Of a stretch of 64,000 nt of DNA, positions 43,658 to 52,037 are shown piece by piece (within the stretch, counting starts at the first letter, position 1; every line of letters starts with the position of its first letter). Both the position numbers and the translations under genes were made by a program. The notes under the pieces were generated by a model that saw only the letters and a program-made list of their open reading frames with translations, made no database searches and was not told the DNA's origin. Source of the DNA: Pedobacter sp. MC2016-14 (GTDB lineage Bacteria > Bacteroidota > Bacteroidia > Sphingobacteriales > Sphingobacteriaceae); assembly GCF_020991475.1 (NCBI RefSeq), contig NZ_JAJMPA010000001.1, positions 1,984,001 through 2,048,000 of the forward strand, written 5' to 3'.

Positions 43658-44680
43658 TTATTGCATTAAAAATTTGAACCCACCGATATTTTTCAGTGCA
43701 ATACCAGTACCACGAACAACCGCCCTGAGTGGATCTTCTGCAACATGCACCGGAAGTTTAGTTTTCGCAGCCACACGCTTATCTAATCCACGCAATAAAG
43801 CGCCACCGCCAGTAAGGTAAATACCGGTTTGGTAAATATCTGCTGAAAGTTCTGGAGGCGTAATCTCCAGTGCTTTTAAAATGGCCTCTTCAATTTTAGA
43901 GATAGATTTGTCCAGGCAATGTGCGATTTCTGTATAAGAAACCGTGATTTGCTTAGGTACACCAGTCATCAGGTCTCTTCCTTGTACTGCAAAATCTGCA
44001 GGCGGATCAACCAGTTCAGGTAAGGCAGCACCAACTTCAATTTTAATTTTCTCTGCTGTACGGTCGCCAATCATAATGTTGTGCTGACGGCGGATGTAAT
44101 TTACAATGTCGGAGTCAAAGTTATCACCCGCCACGCGGATAGATTGGTCGCATACAATTCCAGATAAAGCAATCACCGCAATTTCAGTAGTACCACCGCC
44201 GATATCGATGATCATGTTTCCCATAGGCTCTTCCACATCAATTCCAATTCCTACTGCTGCGGCCATTGGTTCGTGGATTAAGTATACCTCTTTAGCACCA
44301 GCAATTTCTGCTGAATCCCGTACTGCACGTTTTTCAACTTCCGTGATTCCTGAAGGGATACAGATCACCATTCTTAAAGAAGGGAACATCCATCCTTTAC
44401 CGCCGTTGAGCATGCGGATCATCCCTTTAATCATGGCTTCGGCAGCGTTAAAATCTGCAATTACACCATCTTTTAAGGGTCTTACGGTCCTAATGTTATC
44501 GTGTGTTTTACCTTCCATTTGCATCGCCTGGCGCCCGATTGCAATGATTTTATTAGTCTGCCTGTCAAACGCCACTATAGAGGGCTCGTCGACTACAACT
44601 TTATCGTTATGTATAATCAGGGTATTAGCGGTGCCCAAATCGATAGCAACCTCTTGTGTAAACCAGTTAAATAAACCCAT
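43658..44680 (-). CDS. mreB: Actin-like cell-shape protein MreB
   Basis: This 340-residue bacterial actin polymerises under the inner membrane and guides wall synthesis. Nucleotide-binding motifs are the phosphate-1 loop DLGTANTLI near the N-terminus, EPMAAAVGIGIDV, the phosphate-2 loop IDIGGGTTEIAVI, and the adenosine motif LTGGGALLRGLDKRVA near residue 290. It is the first gene of the mre/rod operon, with purH 88 bases upstream on the same strand. I found no consensus promoter in that gap, so read-through from purH is possible. Confidence 0.97.
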   Translation of the reverse strand: MGLFNWFTQEVAIDLGTANTLIIHNDKVVVDEPSIVAFDRQTNKIIAIGRQAMQMEGKTHDNIRTVRPLKDGVIADFNAAEAMIKGMIRMLNGGKGWMFPSLRMVICIPSGITEVEKRAVRDSAEIAGAKEVYLIHEPMAAAVGIGIDVEEPMGNMIIDIGGGTTEIAVIALSGIVCDQSIRVAGDNFDSDIVNYIRRQHNIMIGDRTAEKIKIEVGAALPELVDPPADFAVQGRDLMTGVPKQITVSYTEIAHCLDKSISKIEEAILKALEITPPELSADIYQTGIYLTGGGALLRGLDKRVAAKTKLPVHVAEDPLRAVVRGTGIALKNIGGFKFLMQ

Positions 44681-44768
44681 TTATATGGTGATAATTTATG
44701 TATTAAAAATTCTGTATACTTATACTAATGTAAAACTACATCTTTTTATTGTATTAGCCGCTAAATAA

Positions 44769-46295
44769 TTAGTGTTTAAAATGCCTAACACCAGTAGTTA
44801 CCATTGCAATTCCTTTTTCGTTAGCCATGTTAATGGAATCCGCATCTTTAATGGAACCGCCAGGTTGCAAAACAGCTGTAATGCCTGCTTCGGCAGCAAT
44901 TTCAACGCAGTCAGGGAAGGGGAAAAAAGCATCAGAAGTCATCACCGCACCTTTGATGTCAAAGTTAAATGCTTCAGCCTTTACAATAGCTTGTTTTAAG
45001 GCATCTACCCTGGAGGTTTGGCCCACTCCGCTGGTAATCAGTTGACTGTCTTTAACAAAAACGATGGTGTTTGATTTGGTATGCTTAACAATTTTGTTGG
45101 CAAAATATAAGTCTTTCAATTCAGCTTCGGTAGGTTTTTTCTCCGTAACGGCTGTCATTTGCTCAGGGCCTTCAATTACAAGGTCCTTGTCTTGCTCAAT
45201 TACACCGTTTAATAAAGTTTTAAACTGTTTGGTGCTCAGCTCAACCTCATTGCGCTGTAAGATTACCCTGTTCTTTTTAGCTTTAAAAAGTTCTACTGCC
45301 GCAGGCTCGTACGCAGGTGCAATAAGTACTTCAAAAAATAATTTATTGATTTCTGTAGCTGTAGCCAGGTCAATTTCACGGTTCGCAATCAGCACACCGC
45401 CAAATGCAGAAACCGGATCGCAGGCCAGGGCCACATTCCATGCTTCTAAAATGGTAGCCTTACTAGCTACGCCGCAAGCATTGGTATGTTTTAAAATGGC
45501 AAAAGTAGGCTCTTCAAATTCGTCTATCAAAGCTACGGCAGCATCTACATCTACCAGGTTGTTGTAAGAAAGTTCCTTACCGTTCAGCTTTGTAAACATC
45601 TCATCCAGGTTGCCATAAAATACTCCCTGTTGGTGAGGGTTTTCTCCATAACGTAAAGTCTGGGCCTGGTTGATGCTTTGTTTGAAAACGGTTAAAGGTT
45701 CTTCTGCATTGAAATAATTGAAGATGGCCGAATCATAATGTGAGGAAGTATGGAAAGCTTTTTTAGCGTATGCTTTACGTTGTGCTAAGGTTGTTTCTCC
45801 ATTTTGAGCTTCCAGTTGTGCCTGTAAATTGCTGTAATCATCTTTAGATGCAAGAATAACTACATCATTGAAGTTCTTCGCAGCGGCCCGGATAAGGGAG
45901 ATACCACCGATGTCTATTTTCTCGATGATTTCAACATCAGATCCGCCAGCTTTAACGGTTTCTTCAAATGGATACAGGTCAACGATAACCAGGTCAATTT
46001 CAGGAATTTCATATTCAGCAATCTGTGCCTTATCTTCATTTAAGCTCCTGCGGTTTAAAATCCCACCAAAAACTTTAGGGTGTAAAGTTTTTACACGACC
46101 ACCTAAAATAGAAGGGTAGCCAGTAAGGTCTTCTACAGCAGTTACAGGTAAATTCAAGTCTTTAATGAATTGCTCTGTGCCTCCGGTAGAGAACAATTGA
46201 ACACCTTGTTGTGCAAGAAGGCGAACCAATGGTTCTAAACCGTCTTTGTAATAAACTGAGATTAAAGCGTTTTTGATCTTTATGGATTGACTCAT
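44769..46295 (-). CDS. purH: Bifunctional AICAR transformylase / IMP cyclohydrolase
   Basis: This 508-residue enzyme catalyses the last two steps of de novo purine synthesis: formylation of AICAR and ring closure to IMP. The N-terminal IMP cyclohydrolase (MGS-like) domain spans about 1-190 with LLAQQGVQLFSTGGTEQFIK and SILGGRVKTLHPKVFGGIL. The transformylase domain follows, with LRYGENPHQQGVFYG, AILKHTNACGVAS and DPVSAFGGVL. The C-terminal segment has ITAVLQPGGSIKDADSI. A consensus promoter lies 21-51 bases upstream of the ATG, so this is probably the start of a transcription unit leading into mreB. Confidence 0.97.
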   Translation of the reverse strand: MSQSIKIKNALISVYYKDGLEPLVRLLAQQGVQLFSTGGTEQFIKDLNLPVTAVEDLTGYPSILGGRVKTLHPKVFGGILNRRSLNEDKAQIAEYEIPEIDLVIVDLYPFEETVKAGGSDVEIIEKIDIGGISLIRAAAKNFNDVVILASKDDYSNLQAQLEAQNGETTLAQRKAYAKKAFHTSSHYDSAIFNYFNAEEPLTVFKQSINQAQTLRYGENPHQQGVFYGNLDEMFTKLNGKELSYNNLVDVDAAVALIDEFEEPTFAILKHTNACGVASKATILEAWNVALACDPVSAFGGVLIANREIDLATATEINKLFFEVLIAPAYEPAAVELFKAKKNRVILQRNEVELSTKQFKTLLNGVIEQDKDLVIEGPEQMTAVTEKKPTEAELKDLYFANKIVKHTKSNTIVFVKDSQLITSGVGQTSRVDALKQAIVKAEAFNFDIKGAVMTSDAFFPFPDCVEIAAEAGITAVLQPGGSIKDADSINMANEKGIAMVTTGVRHFKH

Positions 46296-46315
46296 CGGAG
46301 ATAAATTTTGAGCCG

Positions 46316-46346
46316 CAAAAGTACCGTTTTTTCTTTTAATGGCAAA
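46316..46346 (-). promoter_or_regulatory. Consensus housekeeping promoter of purH
   Basis: On the minus strand TTTG (46343-46346) and TACTTTTG (46316-46323) are separated by 19 bases, an exact match to the Bacteroidota pattern. The short leader leaves no room for a purine riboswitch. Confidence 0.8.
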
Positions 46347-46364
46347 TGCTTGTTGATAGTATTT

Positions 46365-46952
46365 TTAGTGAAATAATATCGATAAGAATAACGCAAAATG
46401 GATCGAAGACAATTTTTTCTTCAGAATGGCCAGTCCTCTAAATTTTTGACTGTATACCGTATTTCTACTGATGTTTAATTGTGCAGCTACTTCGTCTGGT
46501 GATAAATCCATTTCGTAAAGCAATTTGATGATTTTAGCACACTGCGCCGGCAATGCATTGATTTCTTGCTGAATTTCATCCCAAATTTCCGCGTAGATAA
46601 TGTTTGTGACGATTGGATCCTCAACTATATCCTCCTCACTCAAGAAAGAGAACAATTTTTTAGATCTTCGTTGCTCTTTATCTTTGTAATTTAATGCCGA
46701 GTTGCGGGCGCAGACATATAAAAAGGACTTCAACGTCTGCATCGTTGAAAAGTCACATCTGCGTTCCCAAAGTTTGTGAAAAGCATCAACGGCAAGCTCC
46801 TCTGCAACGTCACTTTCATGTATAAACTGATCTGTAAACAAACAAAGTCGATTGTATAAAGAATTAAATATTAGATTTAACGCCTTCTCGTCCCCGGCAC
46901 TAAAACGGCTCAGGAGCGCCTCCTCATTTTCGAAGTTTGAGTTTTTGATCAT
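46365..46952 (-). CDS. ECF-type sigma factor of the pectin-like locus, divergent from fecR
   Basis: This 195-residue ECF sigma factor has region 2 at about 20-95 with VAEELAVDAFHKLWERR and FLYVCARNSALNYKDKE, and region 4 at about 130-180 with LPAQCAKIIKLLYEMDLSPD then NISRNTVYSQKFRGL. The last ten residues are unusually hydrophobic (FALFLSILFH). It lies opposite its presumed FecR partner, with 240 bases between the two starts. In the first locus of this window sigma and FecR are in tandem. The likely targets are the SusCD genes right of FecR. The stop is 18 bases from the purH promoter's -33 element. Confidence 0.93.
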   Translation of the reverse strand: MIKNSNFENEEALLSRFSAGDEKALNLIFNSLYNRLCLFTDQFIHESDVAEELAVDAFHKLWERRCDFSTMQTLKSFLYVCARNSALNYKDKEQRRSKKLFSFLSEEDIVEDPIVTNIIYAEIWDEIQQEINALPAQCAKIIKLLYEMDLSPDEVAAQLNISRNTVYSQKFRGLAILKKKLSSIHFALFLSILFH

Positions 46953-47192
46953 GCCCGCTTATTACGAATAAATCTTATTTTAACAGACTCTTAATGAGCT
47001 TGCCAAGCCAAGTAGTTTATATTTGATGCGGTAAATATATGCTTTAGCTAAGTAAAAAGGAATAGCAATTTTAAATTAATTCTATCGTGGGTTTCTGAGG
47101 TTTGATCGCATTTTTCAAAACCTAAAAAATATTTTCAATTGCTTTGAAGATGTGATAGGTGTTTTCTGTTTTATATATAAACCAAATTGGTA

Positions 47193-48398
47193 ATGAACCA
47201 AAATAACATTGAACGGGCCCTGCGAATAAGTTCGCTGGTTAAAAGATATTTAAATGAAACGCTGAGCGAACAAGAACGTCAAGAACTTGATCAATGGTTT
47301 ATGCAGCACCCTCAAGAACGAAAAGATGTGCAGAATTTGCTGCAACAAAAGCTGAGGGATTACTCCCCCGATGCTTCGAAAAAGTACGGATTGGAGCAAT
47401 CTTATGCGCAATTGATTTCGAGGATCAGTGACAAAGAGTTGCGAACTTCCAAGCCTCCCACCAGCTTTAGAACTTTTTATCAATTTGCTGCTGCTGCCGC
47501 AGTGGTTATAATTGTATCCATTGGAATGCTTCTATTTAGACGGCAGAACTATACATATTTAGAGGCTAATAGTGGCGCCACCAAATTTCAGACGGCTAGA
47601 GCAAAAGGTGTGGAGCTTACCCTTACAAATGGTAAAAAGTTTAATTTGGAGATTCAAAATGCGGGTGTAATCGCATCGGAGCAACAGGCAGTCATCACCA
47701 AGCAAAAAGGGAATGTACTTAGTTACCAATCAACACAAGCACCGCAGGAGGAAAACTCAAACGCTTTAAATACGCTTACCATACCTCGTGGAAAGCAATA
47801 TCAGATCGTGCTTCCCGATGGTAGCAAAGTCTGGCTCAATGCGCAAAGTACCTTGTCTTTTCCTAATAACTTCAATAAAAATGAGCGTCTGGTGTCGTTG
47901 GTAGGTGAGGGGTATTTTGAAGTTAATCACTTTTCGGCATGGCCATTCCGGGTTAAAACACAGCACCAACAGGTCGAAGTTCTTGGTACTGTATTTAATA
48001 TAAGTGCATATAATGATGATAGTCAAGGTGTTACTACTTTAGTTACAGGATCTGTTAAGGTGTCTGACCAAAAAAAATCGCAATTGCTCAAGCCAGGTCA
48101 ATTGGCTGTCAAAGTGAATAGTGCAGTTGGTTTTAGCATAGAAGAAGCGGATATCGCAGAAGCCACAGACTGGAAAAATGGCAAGCTTGTATTCAAGGAC
48201 GAGAAAATTGAAAGTTTAACACAAACACTTTCGAGAACATTTGACGTTGACTTTGATATCGATGAGCGTATTAAAGGACAACATTTTAGCGGAAACTTTT
48301 CCATTAAAAACGGACTGAATAATGTACTTCGCAACCTCGAACAGACTGGGGCAATCTATTTTAAAGTTAATGGAAGGAGGATCAGCGTTATGCCATAA
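47193..48398 (+). CDS. FecR-family anti-sigma factor of the pectin-like locus
   Basis: This 401-residue single-pass regulator begins at ATG 47193 (MNQNNIER). An in-frame TTG at 47187 is less likely. The N-terminal sigma-binding segment has RYLNETLSEQERQELDQWFM, one membrane helix lies at about 97-115 (an Ala/Val/Ile run), and the FecR domain at about 190-300 has IPRGKQYQIVLPDGSKVWLN and VEVLGTVFNISAYND. The DUF4974 domain at the C-terminus has HFSGNFSIKNGLNNVLRNLE. A -7-like TATATTTG lies far upstream at 47018-47025. It is followed by a hairpin and the STN-bearing SusC. Confidence 0.94.
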   Translation: MNQNNIERALRISSLVKRYLNETLSEQERQELDQWFMQHPQERKDVQNLLQQKLRDYSPDASKKYGLEQSYAQLISRISDKELRTSKPPTSFRTFYQFAAAAAVVIIVSIGMLLFRRQNYTYLEANSGATKFQTARAKGVELTLTNGKKFNLEIQNAGVIASEQQAVITKQKGNVLSYQSTQAPQEENSNALNTLTIPRGKQYQIVLPDGSKVWLNAQSTLSFPNNFNKNERLVSLVGEGYFEVNHFSAWPFRVKTQHQQVEVLGTVFNISAYNDDSQGVTTLVTGSVKVSDQKKSQLLKPGQLAVKVNSAVGFSIEEADIAEATDWKNGKLVFKDEKIESLTQTLSRTFDVDFDIDERIKGQHFSGNFSIKNGLNNVLRNLEQTGAIYFKVNGRRISVMP

Positions 48399-48437
48399 TT
48401 TACTACTGTTCCTTATTGATAATTAAGTCATAAAAAA

Positions 48438-48465
48438 GGTTAGAAGCGCGGCAACGCTTCTAACC
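48438..48465 (-). terminator. Perfect 11-bp hairpin between fecR and susC, T-run on the minus strand
   Basis: GGTTAGAAGCG (48438-48448) pairs with CGCTTCTAACC (48455-48465) around CGGCAA. Six A residues precede it (48432-48437), so the T-run of an intrinsic terminator is on the minus strand. On the plus strand it lacks a T-tract and would be a leader hairpin before susC. Confidence 0.6.
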
Positions 48466-48531
48466 CCAGCTTTACAGCTTAATTGGCTATCAAAACTTTT
48501 TTAAACCTAATTTCTGATTAACCTATACCAA

Positions 48532-51500
48532 ATGTACAAATTTTTATTTGCGGATGCTAGGGATGGCAAGTTACACCCTATCCGAAAGCTAGTTCGAATA
48601 ATGAAAACAACCTTTATCCTAATTATAGCTTTTGTTTTAAATGCTAATGCGAAGAGCGTTGGGCAAACAATTACGCTTAAAGCAAACGATATCACTTTAA
48701 AAGAAGTGTTCTCAAAAATTAATAATGCTACGGGATACCAGTTTATTTATCATCTGGAGACCATCAACACTGTTCAGCGTGTAACTGCAGAATTGAAGAA
48801 TATGCCATTAAGCGAAGCATTGGATCAAATATTGCAGCCCAGAGGCCTAAAGTATGCCGTTAATGAAAACGAGAAAAGCATCGTTGTTAGCAAGAGTCGA
48901 CTATCCTCCAGTCAAGGACTTGTTCCCATCAAGGGTAAAGTGGTTGATGAATCCAATAAGCCTTTACCTGGTATTACCATTAGGATAAAAGGGGCAGGTT
49001 TGGGTGCCATCACTGCAGCAGACGGTAGCTTTACAATTGAGGTGCCAGACAAAAATGCAATTCTGGTTGTTAGTGCCATTGGTTTTGAAACCCGGGAAAT
49101 ATCAGCATCTGGAACTACACCGTTGCTGATTGTACTTAAAACGACTACGAGTAAGTTGGATGATGTTGTGGTGGTTGGTTACGGTACGCAGAAAAAATCT
49201 GACTTAACCGGCTCCATCACAGGAATGAAAGAGAAGGAAATTGCCCAGGCCAAGTCTGTGTCGTTCATGGAAGCGATGCAGGGCAGACTGGCTGGTGTGC
49301 AGGTTACTTCCTCTTCTGGCGAACCCGGTAGCGCTGTTAACGTAACCATCCGGGGTACGAATTCATTCAATTCGGGCACGCAGCCGCTATATGTGATAGA
49401 TGGGGTTCAAATTGATGTAAATAATGGTGAAGCAGCCGCCTCAGGCATAGGTAGCACTGCCTTGACTAACCCACTTTCCGGAATCAATCCTTCTGACATT
49501 GCATCAATTGAGGTGCTTAAAGATGCTTCGGCGACAGCCATATTCGGCTCCAGGGGTGCAAATGGGGTCATCGTTATTTCTACTAAGACAGGAAAAAACA
49601 ATACTTCTTCATTGGAAGTCAATACGTATGGCGGTCTGGCATACAATCCGCGCCATATTCAAATGCTTGGTGCACAGGAGTACGCCAATTTCAGGTTAGA
49701 AAATGGAACTGCAGATGCTAATTATGCGATCGACCTGAACAACGATCAGATATTCGATGTGGTTAAGGACATGAGTAATGTTCCATCACAAGATTGGCAA
49801 AAGCAAGCGCTTCGCACTGCGGCGATTCAAAGTTACAATGTGAGCTATAGCGGAGGAAATGCCAAAACAAACTTTTTAGTGTCCCCTTCTTATTTGAACC
49901 AGCAAGGTTTAATTTTAAACAATAAATACCAACGTTATGGCTTGCTGATGAAAATAAACCATAACGCCACCAACCGTCTAAAACTTGGCGCTAATGTGAA
50001 CCTTTCTCATGCTATTGGTTCTGGTGTGGCATCAAACGGAGGTAACGAGGTGCGGAATTACAATGGTCTAATTCAGAACATATTGCTCACCAGGCCTGTA
50101 AATGCACCGGATCCAACACAATTATCGCTTGATCCGGATGGCGGGGCTTTTTCAAATCCGGTAGATTTTGCAAAACTTTCTTTCAAAACGAGTCCGCTTT
50201 CGAGAATATTGACAGATGTTAATGCCAATTACAAAATAATCAACGGACTGAATTTAGACGTTCGTGCCGGCGCAGTAATGACTTTTTCTAAAAATGGTGA
50301 ATTTTATCCGACTACGGTATCCTGGGGATTTCCAACAAATGGACTTGCTTTGCTGAATACAAGCAATTCAACCAATTGGTATCAAACCAGTACGTTAACC
50401 TATAACAAACGTTTTGCAAAACATCATTCCATTACTGCACTCTTAGGTTTTGAAGTCAACTCTTACCAAATTGAGAGCTTTCGTTGGCAAGGCCAGGGAT
50501 TCGATGTACAGAACATCAATCCACTTGACAACATATCTACTGCGAAAGTATTGCCACAACCTCCAAGTACCGATAAACAACGTTACATCAGGGTTTCAGA
50601 GTTTGCAAGGTTAAATTACTCTTTCAAAAACAGGTACTTACTAACCGCAACACTTCGTAATGATGCCTCCTCTAAACTTGCTGAGAACAATAAATCATCT
50701 CTGTTTCCTAGTTTGGGATTAGCCTGGAGGGCATCTGAGGAAGATTTTATGAAAAACCAAAGTATTGTAACAGAATTGAAAATCCGGGGAAGTTTCGGTT
50801 TAACTGGTAATGAACGTATACCACCTTACCAGTCGCTCGCAACGCTTTCTCCTGTTTACTATTCAGCAGCGAACAATACCTCTACACTGGGTTTCGCCCC
50901 GGGTACAATTGCTAACCCAAGTCTGACCTGGGAAACTACGCATTCTTACGACTTAGGACTAGACATTGGATTATGGAAAGATCGAATAAGCCTGACGGCC
51001 GATGTCTATCTTAAACAAACCAAAGATTTGCTGTTGCAAGCCGATATTCCCTCGCAAAGCGGGTTTATGCGCCAATATCAAAACTTAGGGCAGATCGATA
51101 ATAAAGGACTTGAACTGGCGCTGAATACAGTAAACATAAAAAAAGAAAACTTTTCATGGAGCAGTAATATCAACATGACCTTAAACCGCAATAAAGTGGT
51201 TTCCCTGGGCAGTGTAGGTTACATACCTGTTACCGTTTATGGCGGAGCAATGTCTACCGTGGGACGTGTGATTCAAGGACAGCCAATTGGTACAGGCTAT
51301 GGATATGTATATGACGGCATTTATCAGATACGTGATTTTACCATTAAAAATACGGCAGGTACCATAATTGATCCGGTAACCATCACCAATGCAAATCTTA
51401 ATAGTTATACCTACTCCGTAAATTCAGGTACCCCAACGATGTCATCTCGTGCACCAAGACCCGGTGATATAAAATTCAAAGACTTGAACAGTGACGGTAA

Positions 51501-52035
51501 AATTGACGATAATGACAAGATTGTCATCAGCAATAGTAACCCAAAACATTATGGTGGGTTCAGTAATAACTTTACTTACAAAAACCTTGATCTCAGTGTA
51601 TTATTTAACTGGTCTTATGGGAATGAAGTGCTCAACCTCGGACGTTCCCGATTAGAAGGAGGCCAGTCGCCATTTGGCAATTTAACGGAAACGTACTGGA
51701 CAAATCGTTGGCTCGTGGAAAACCCTTCCAATGAGTATCCACGCCTTTCAGGACAAGGGAAATTAGATGTTTCCTCCTATTATACTGAAGATGCTTCATT
51801 TCTTAGACTAAGGAATGTGACCCTTGGATATAATTTGAACAATGTTAGCGTGCTTAAAAAAGCAGGTATCTCCGGTTTGCGCATGTATGTAACTGGCGTT
51901 AATTTATATACCTGGACAAATTACAGTGGTTTTGATCCGGAGATTAATTCATATTCTGCATTGTTGCCTGGGGTAGACAACATTTCTTACCCACGTGAAC
52001 GATCATTCATTTTTGGACTTAACATTAAATTTTAA
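48532..52035 (+). CDS. SusC-family TonB-dependent transporter with STN domain, pectin-like locus
   Basis: This 1167-residue outer-membrane transporter has a long leader of about 46 residues (KTTFILIIAFVLNANAKSVG at its core). A start at ATG 48601 would give a shorter leader, but MYK-type long leaders are common in this group. The STN domain lies at about 47-115 (ITLKANDITLKEVFSKIN), and the carboxypeptidase-like domain at about 135-210 (GKVVDESNKPLPGITIRIKG). The plug at about 220-350 has VVVGYGTQKKSDLTGSITG, LYVIDGVQI and VLKDASATAIFGSRGANGVI. The barrel ends FGLNIKF. STN fits control by the ECF/FecR pair on its left. SusD follows after 2 bases. Confidence 0.97.
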   Translation: MYKFLFADARDGKLHPIRKLVRIMKTTFILIIAFVLNANAKSVGQTITLKANDITLKEVFSKINNATGYQFIYHLETINTVQRVTAELKNMPLSEALDQILQPRGLKYAVNENEKSIVVSKSRLSSSQGLVPIKGKVVDESNKPLPGITIRIKGAGLGAITAADGSFTIEVPDKNAILVVSAIGFETREISASGTTPLLIVLKTTTSKLDDVVVVGYGTQKKSDLTGSITGMKEKEIAQAKSVSFMEAMQGRLAGVQVTSSSGEPGSAVNVTIRGTNSFNSGTQPLYVIDGVQIDVNNGEAAASGIGSTALTNPLSGINPSDIASIEVLKDASATAIFGSRGANGVIVISTKTGKNNTSSLEVNTYGGLAYNPRHIQMLGAQEYANFRLENGTADANYAIDLNNDQIFDVVKDMSNVPSQDWQKQALRTAAIQSYNVSYSGGNAKTNFLVSPSYLNQQGLILNNKYQRYGLLMKINHNATNRLKLGANVNLSHAIGSGVASNGGNEVRNYNGLIQNILLTRPVNAPDPTQLSLDPDGGAFSNPVDFAKLSFKTSPLSRILTDVNANYKIINGLNLDVRAGAVMTFSKNGEFYPTTVSWGFPTNGLALLNTSNSTNWYQTSTLTYNKRFAKHHSITALLGFEVNSYQIESFRWQGQGFDVQNINPLDNISTAKVLPQPPSTDKQRYIRVSEFARLNYSFKNRYLLTATLRNDASSKLAENNKSSLFPSLGLAWRASEEDFMKNQSIVTELKIRGSFGLTGNERIPPYQSLATLSPVYYSAANNTSTLGFAPGTIANPSLTWETTHSYDLGLDIGLWKDRISLTADVYLKQTKDLLLQADIPSQSGFMRQYQNLGQIDNKGLELALNTVNIKKENFSWSSNINMTLNRNKVVSLGSVGYIPVTVYGGAMSTVGRVIQGQPIGTGYGYVYDGIYQIRDFTIKNTAGTIIDPVTITNANLNSYTYSVNSGTPTMSSRAPRPGDIKFKDLNSDGKIDDNDKIVISNSNPKHYGGFSNNFTYKNLDLSVLFNWSYGNEVLNLGRSRLEGGQSPFGNLTETYWTNRWLVENPSNEYPRLSGQGKLDVSSYYTEDASFLRLRNVTLGYNLNNVSVLKKAGISGLRMYVTGVNLYTWTNYSGFDPEINSYSALLPGVDNISYPRERSFIFGLNIKF

Positions 52036-52037
52036 TC

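Noticed and set aside
44106..44768. 220-codon open frame on the plus strand
   Set aside because: It is antisense to mreB, whose actin motifs are unmistakable, and its residues look like a reverse reading of coding DNA.
45064..45567. 167-codon open frame on the plus strand
   Set aside because: It lies wholly antisense to purH and has no recognisable domain.
46296..46364. Purine riboswitch before purH
   Set aside because: The consensus promoter sits about 20 bases from the ATG, leaving no space for an aptamer.
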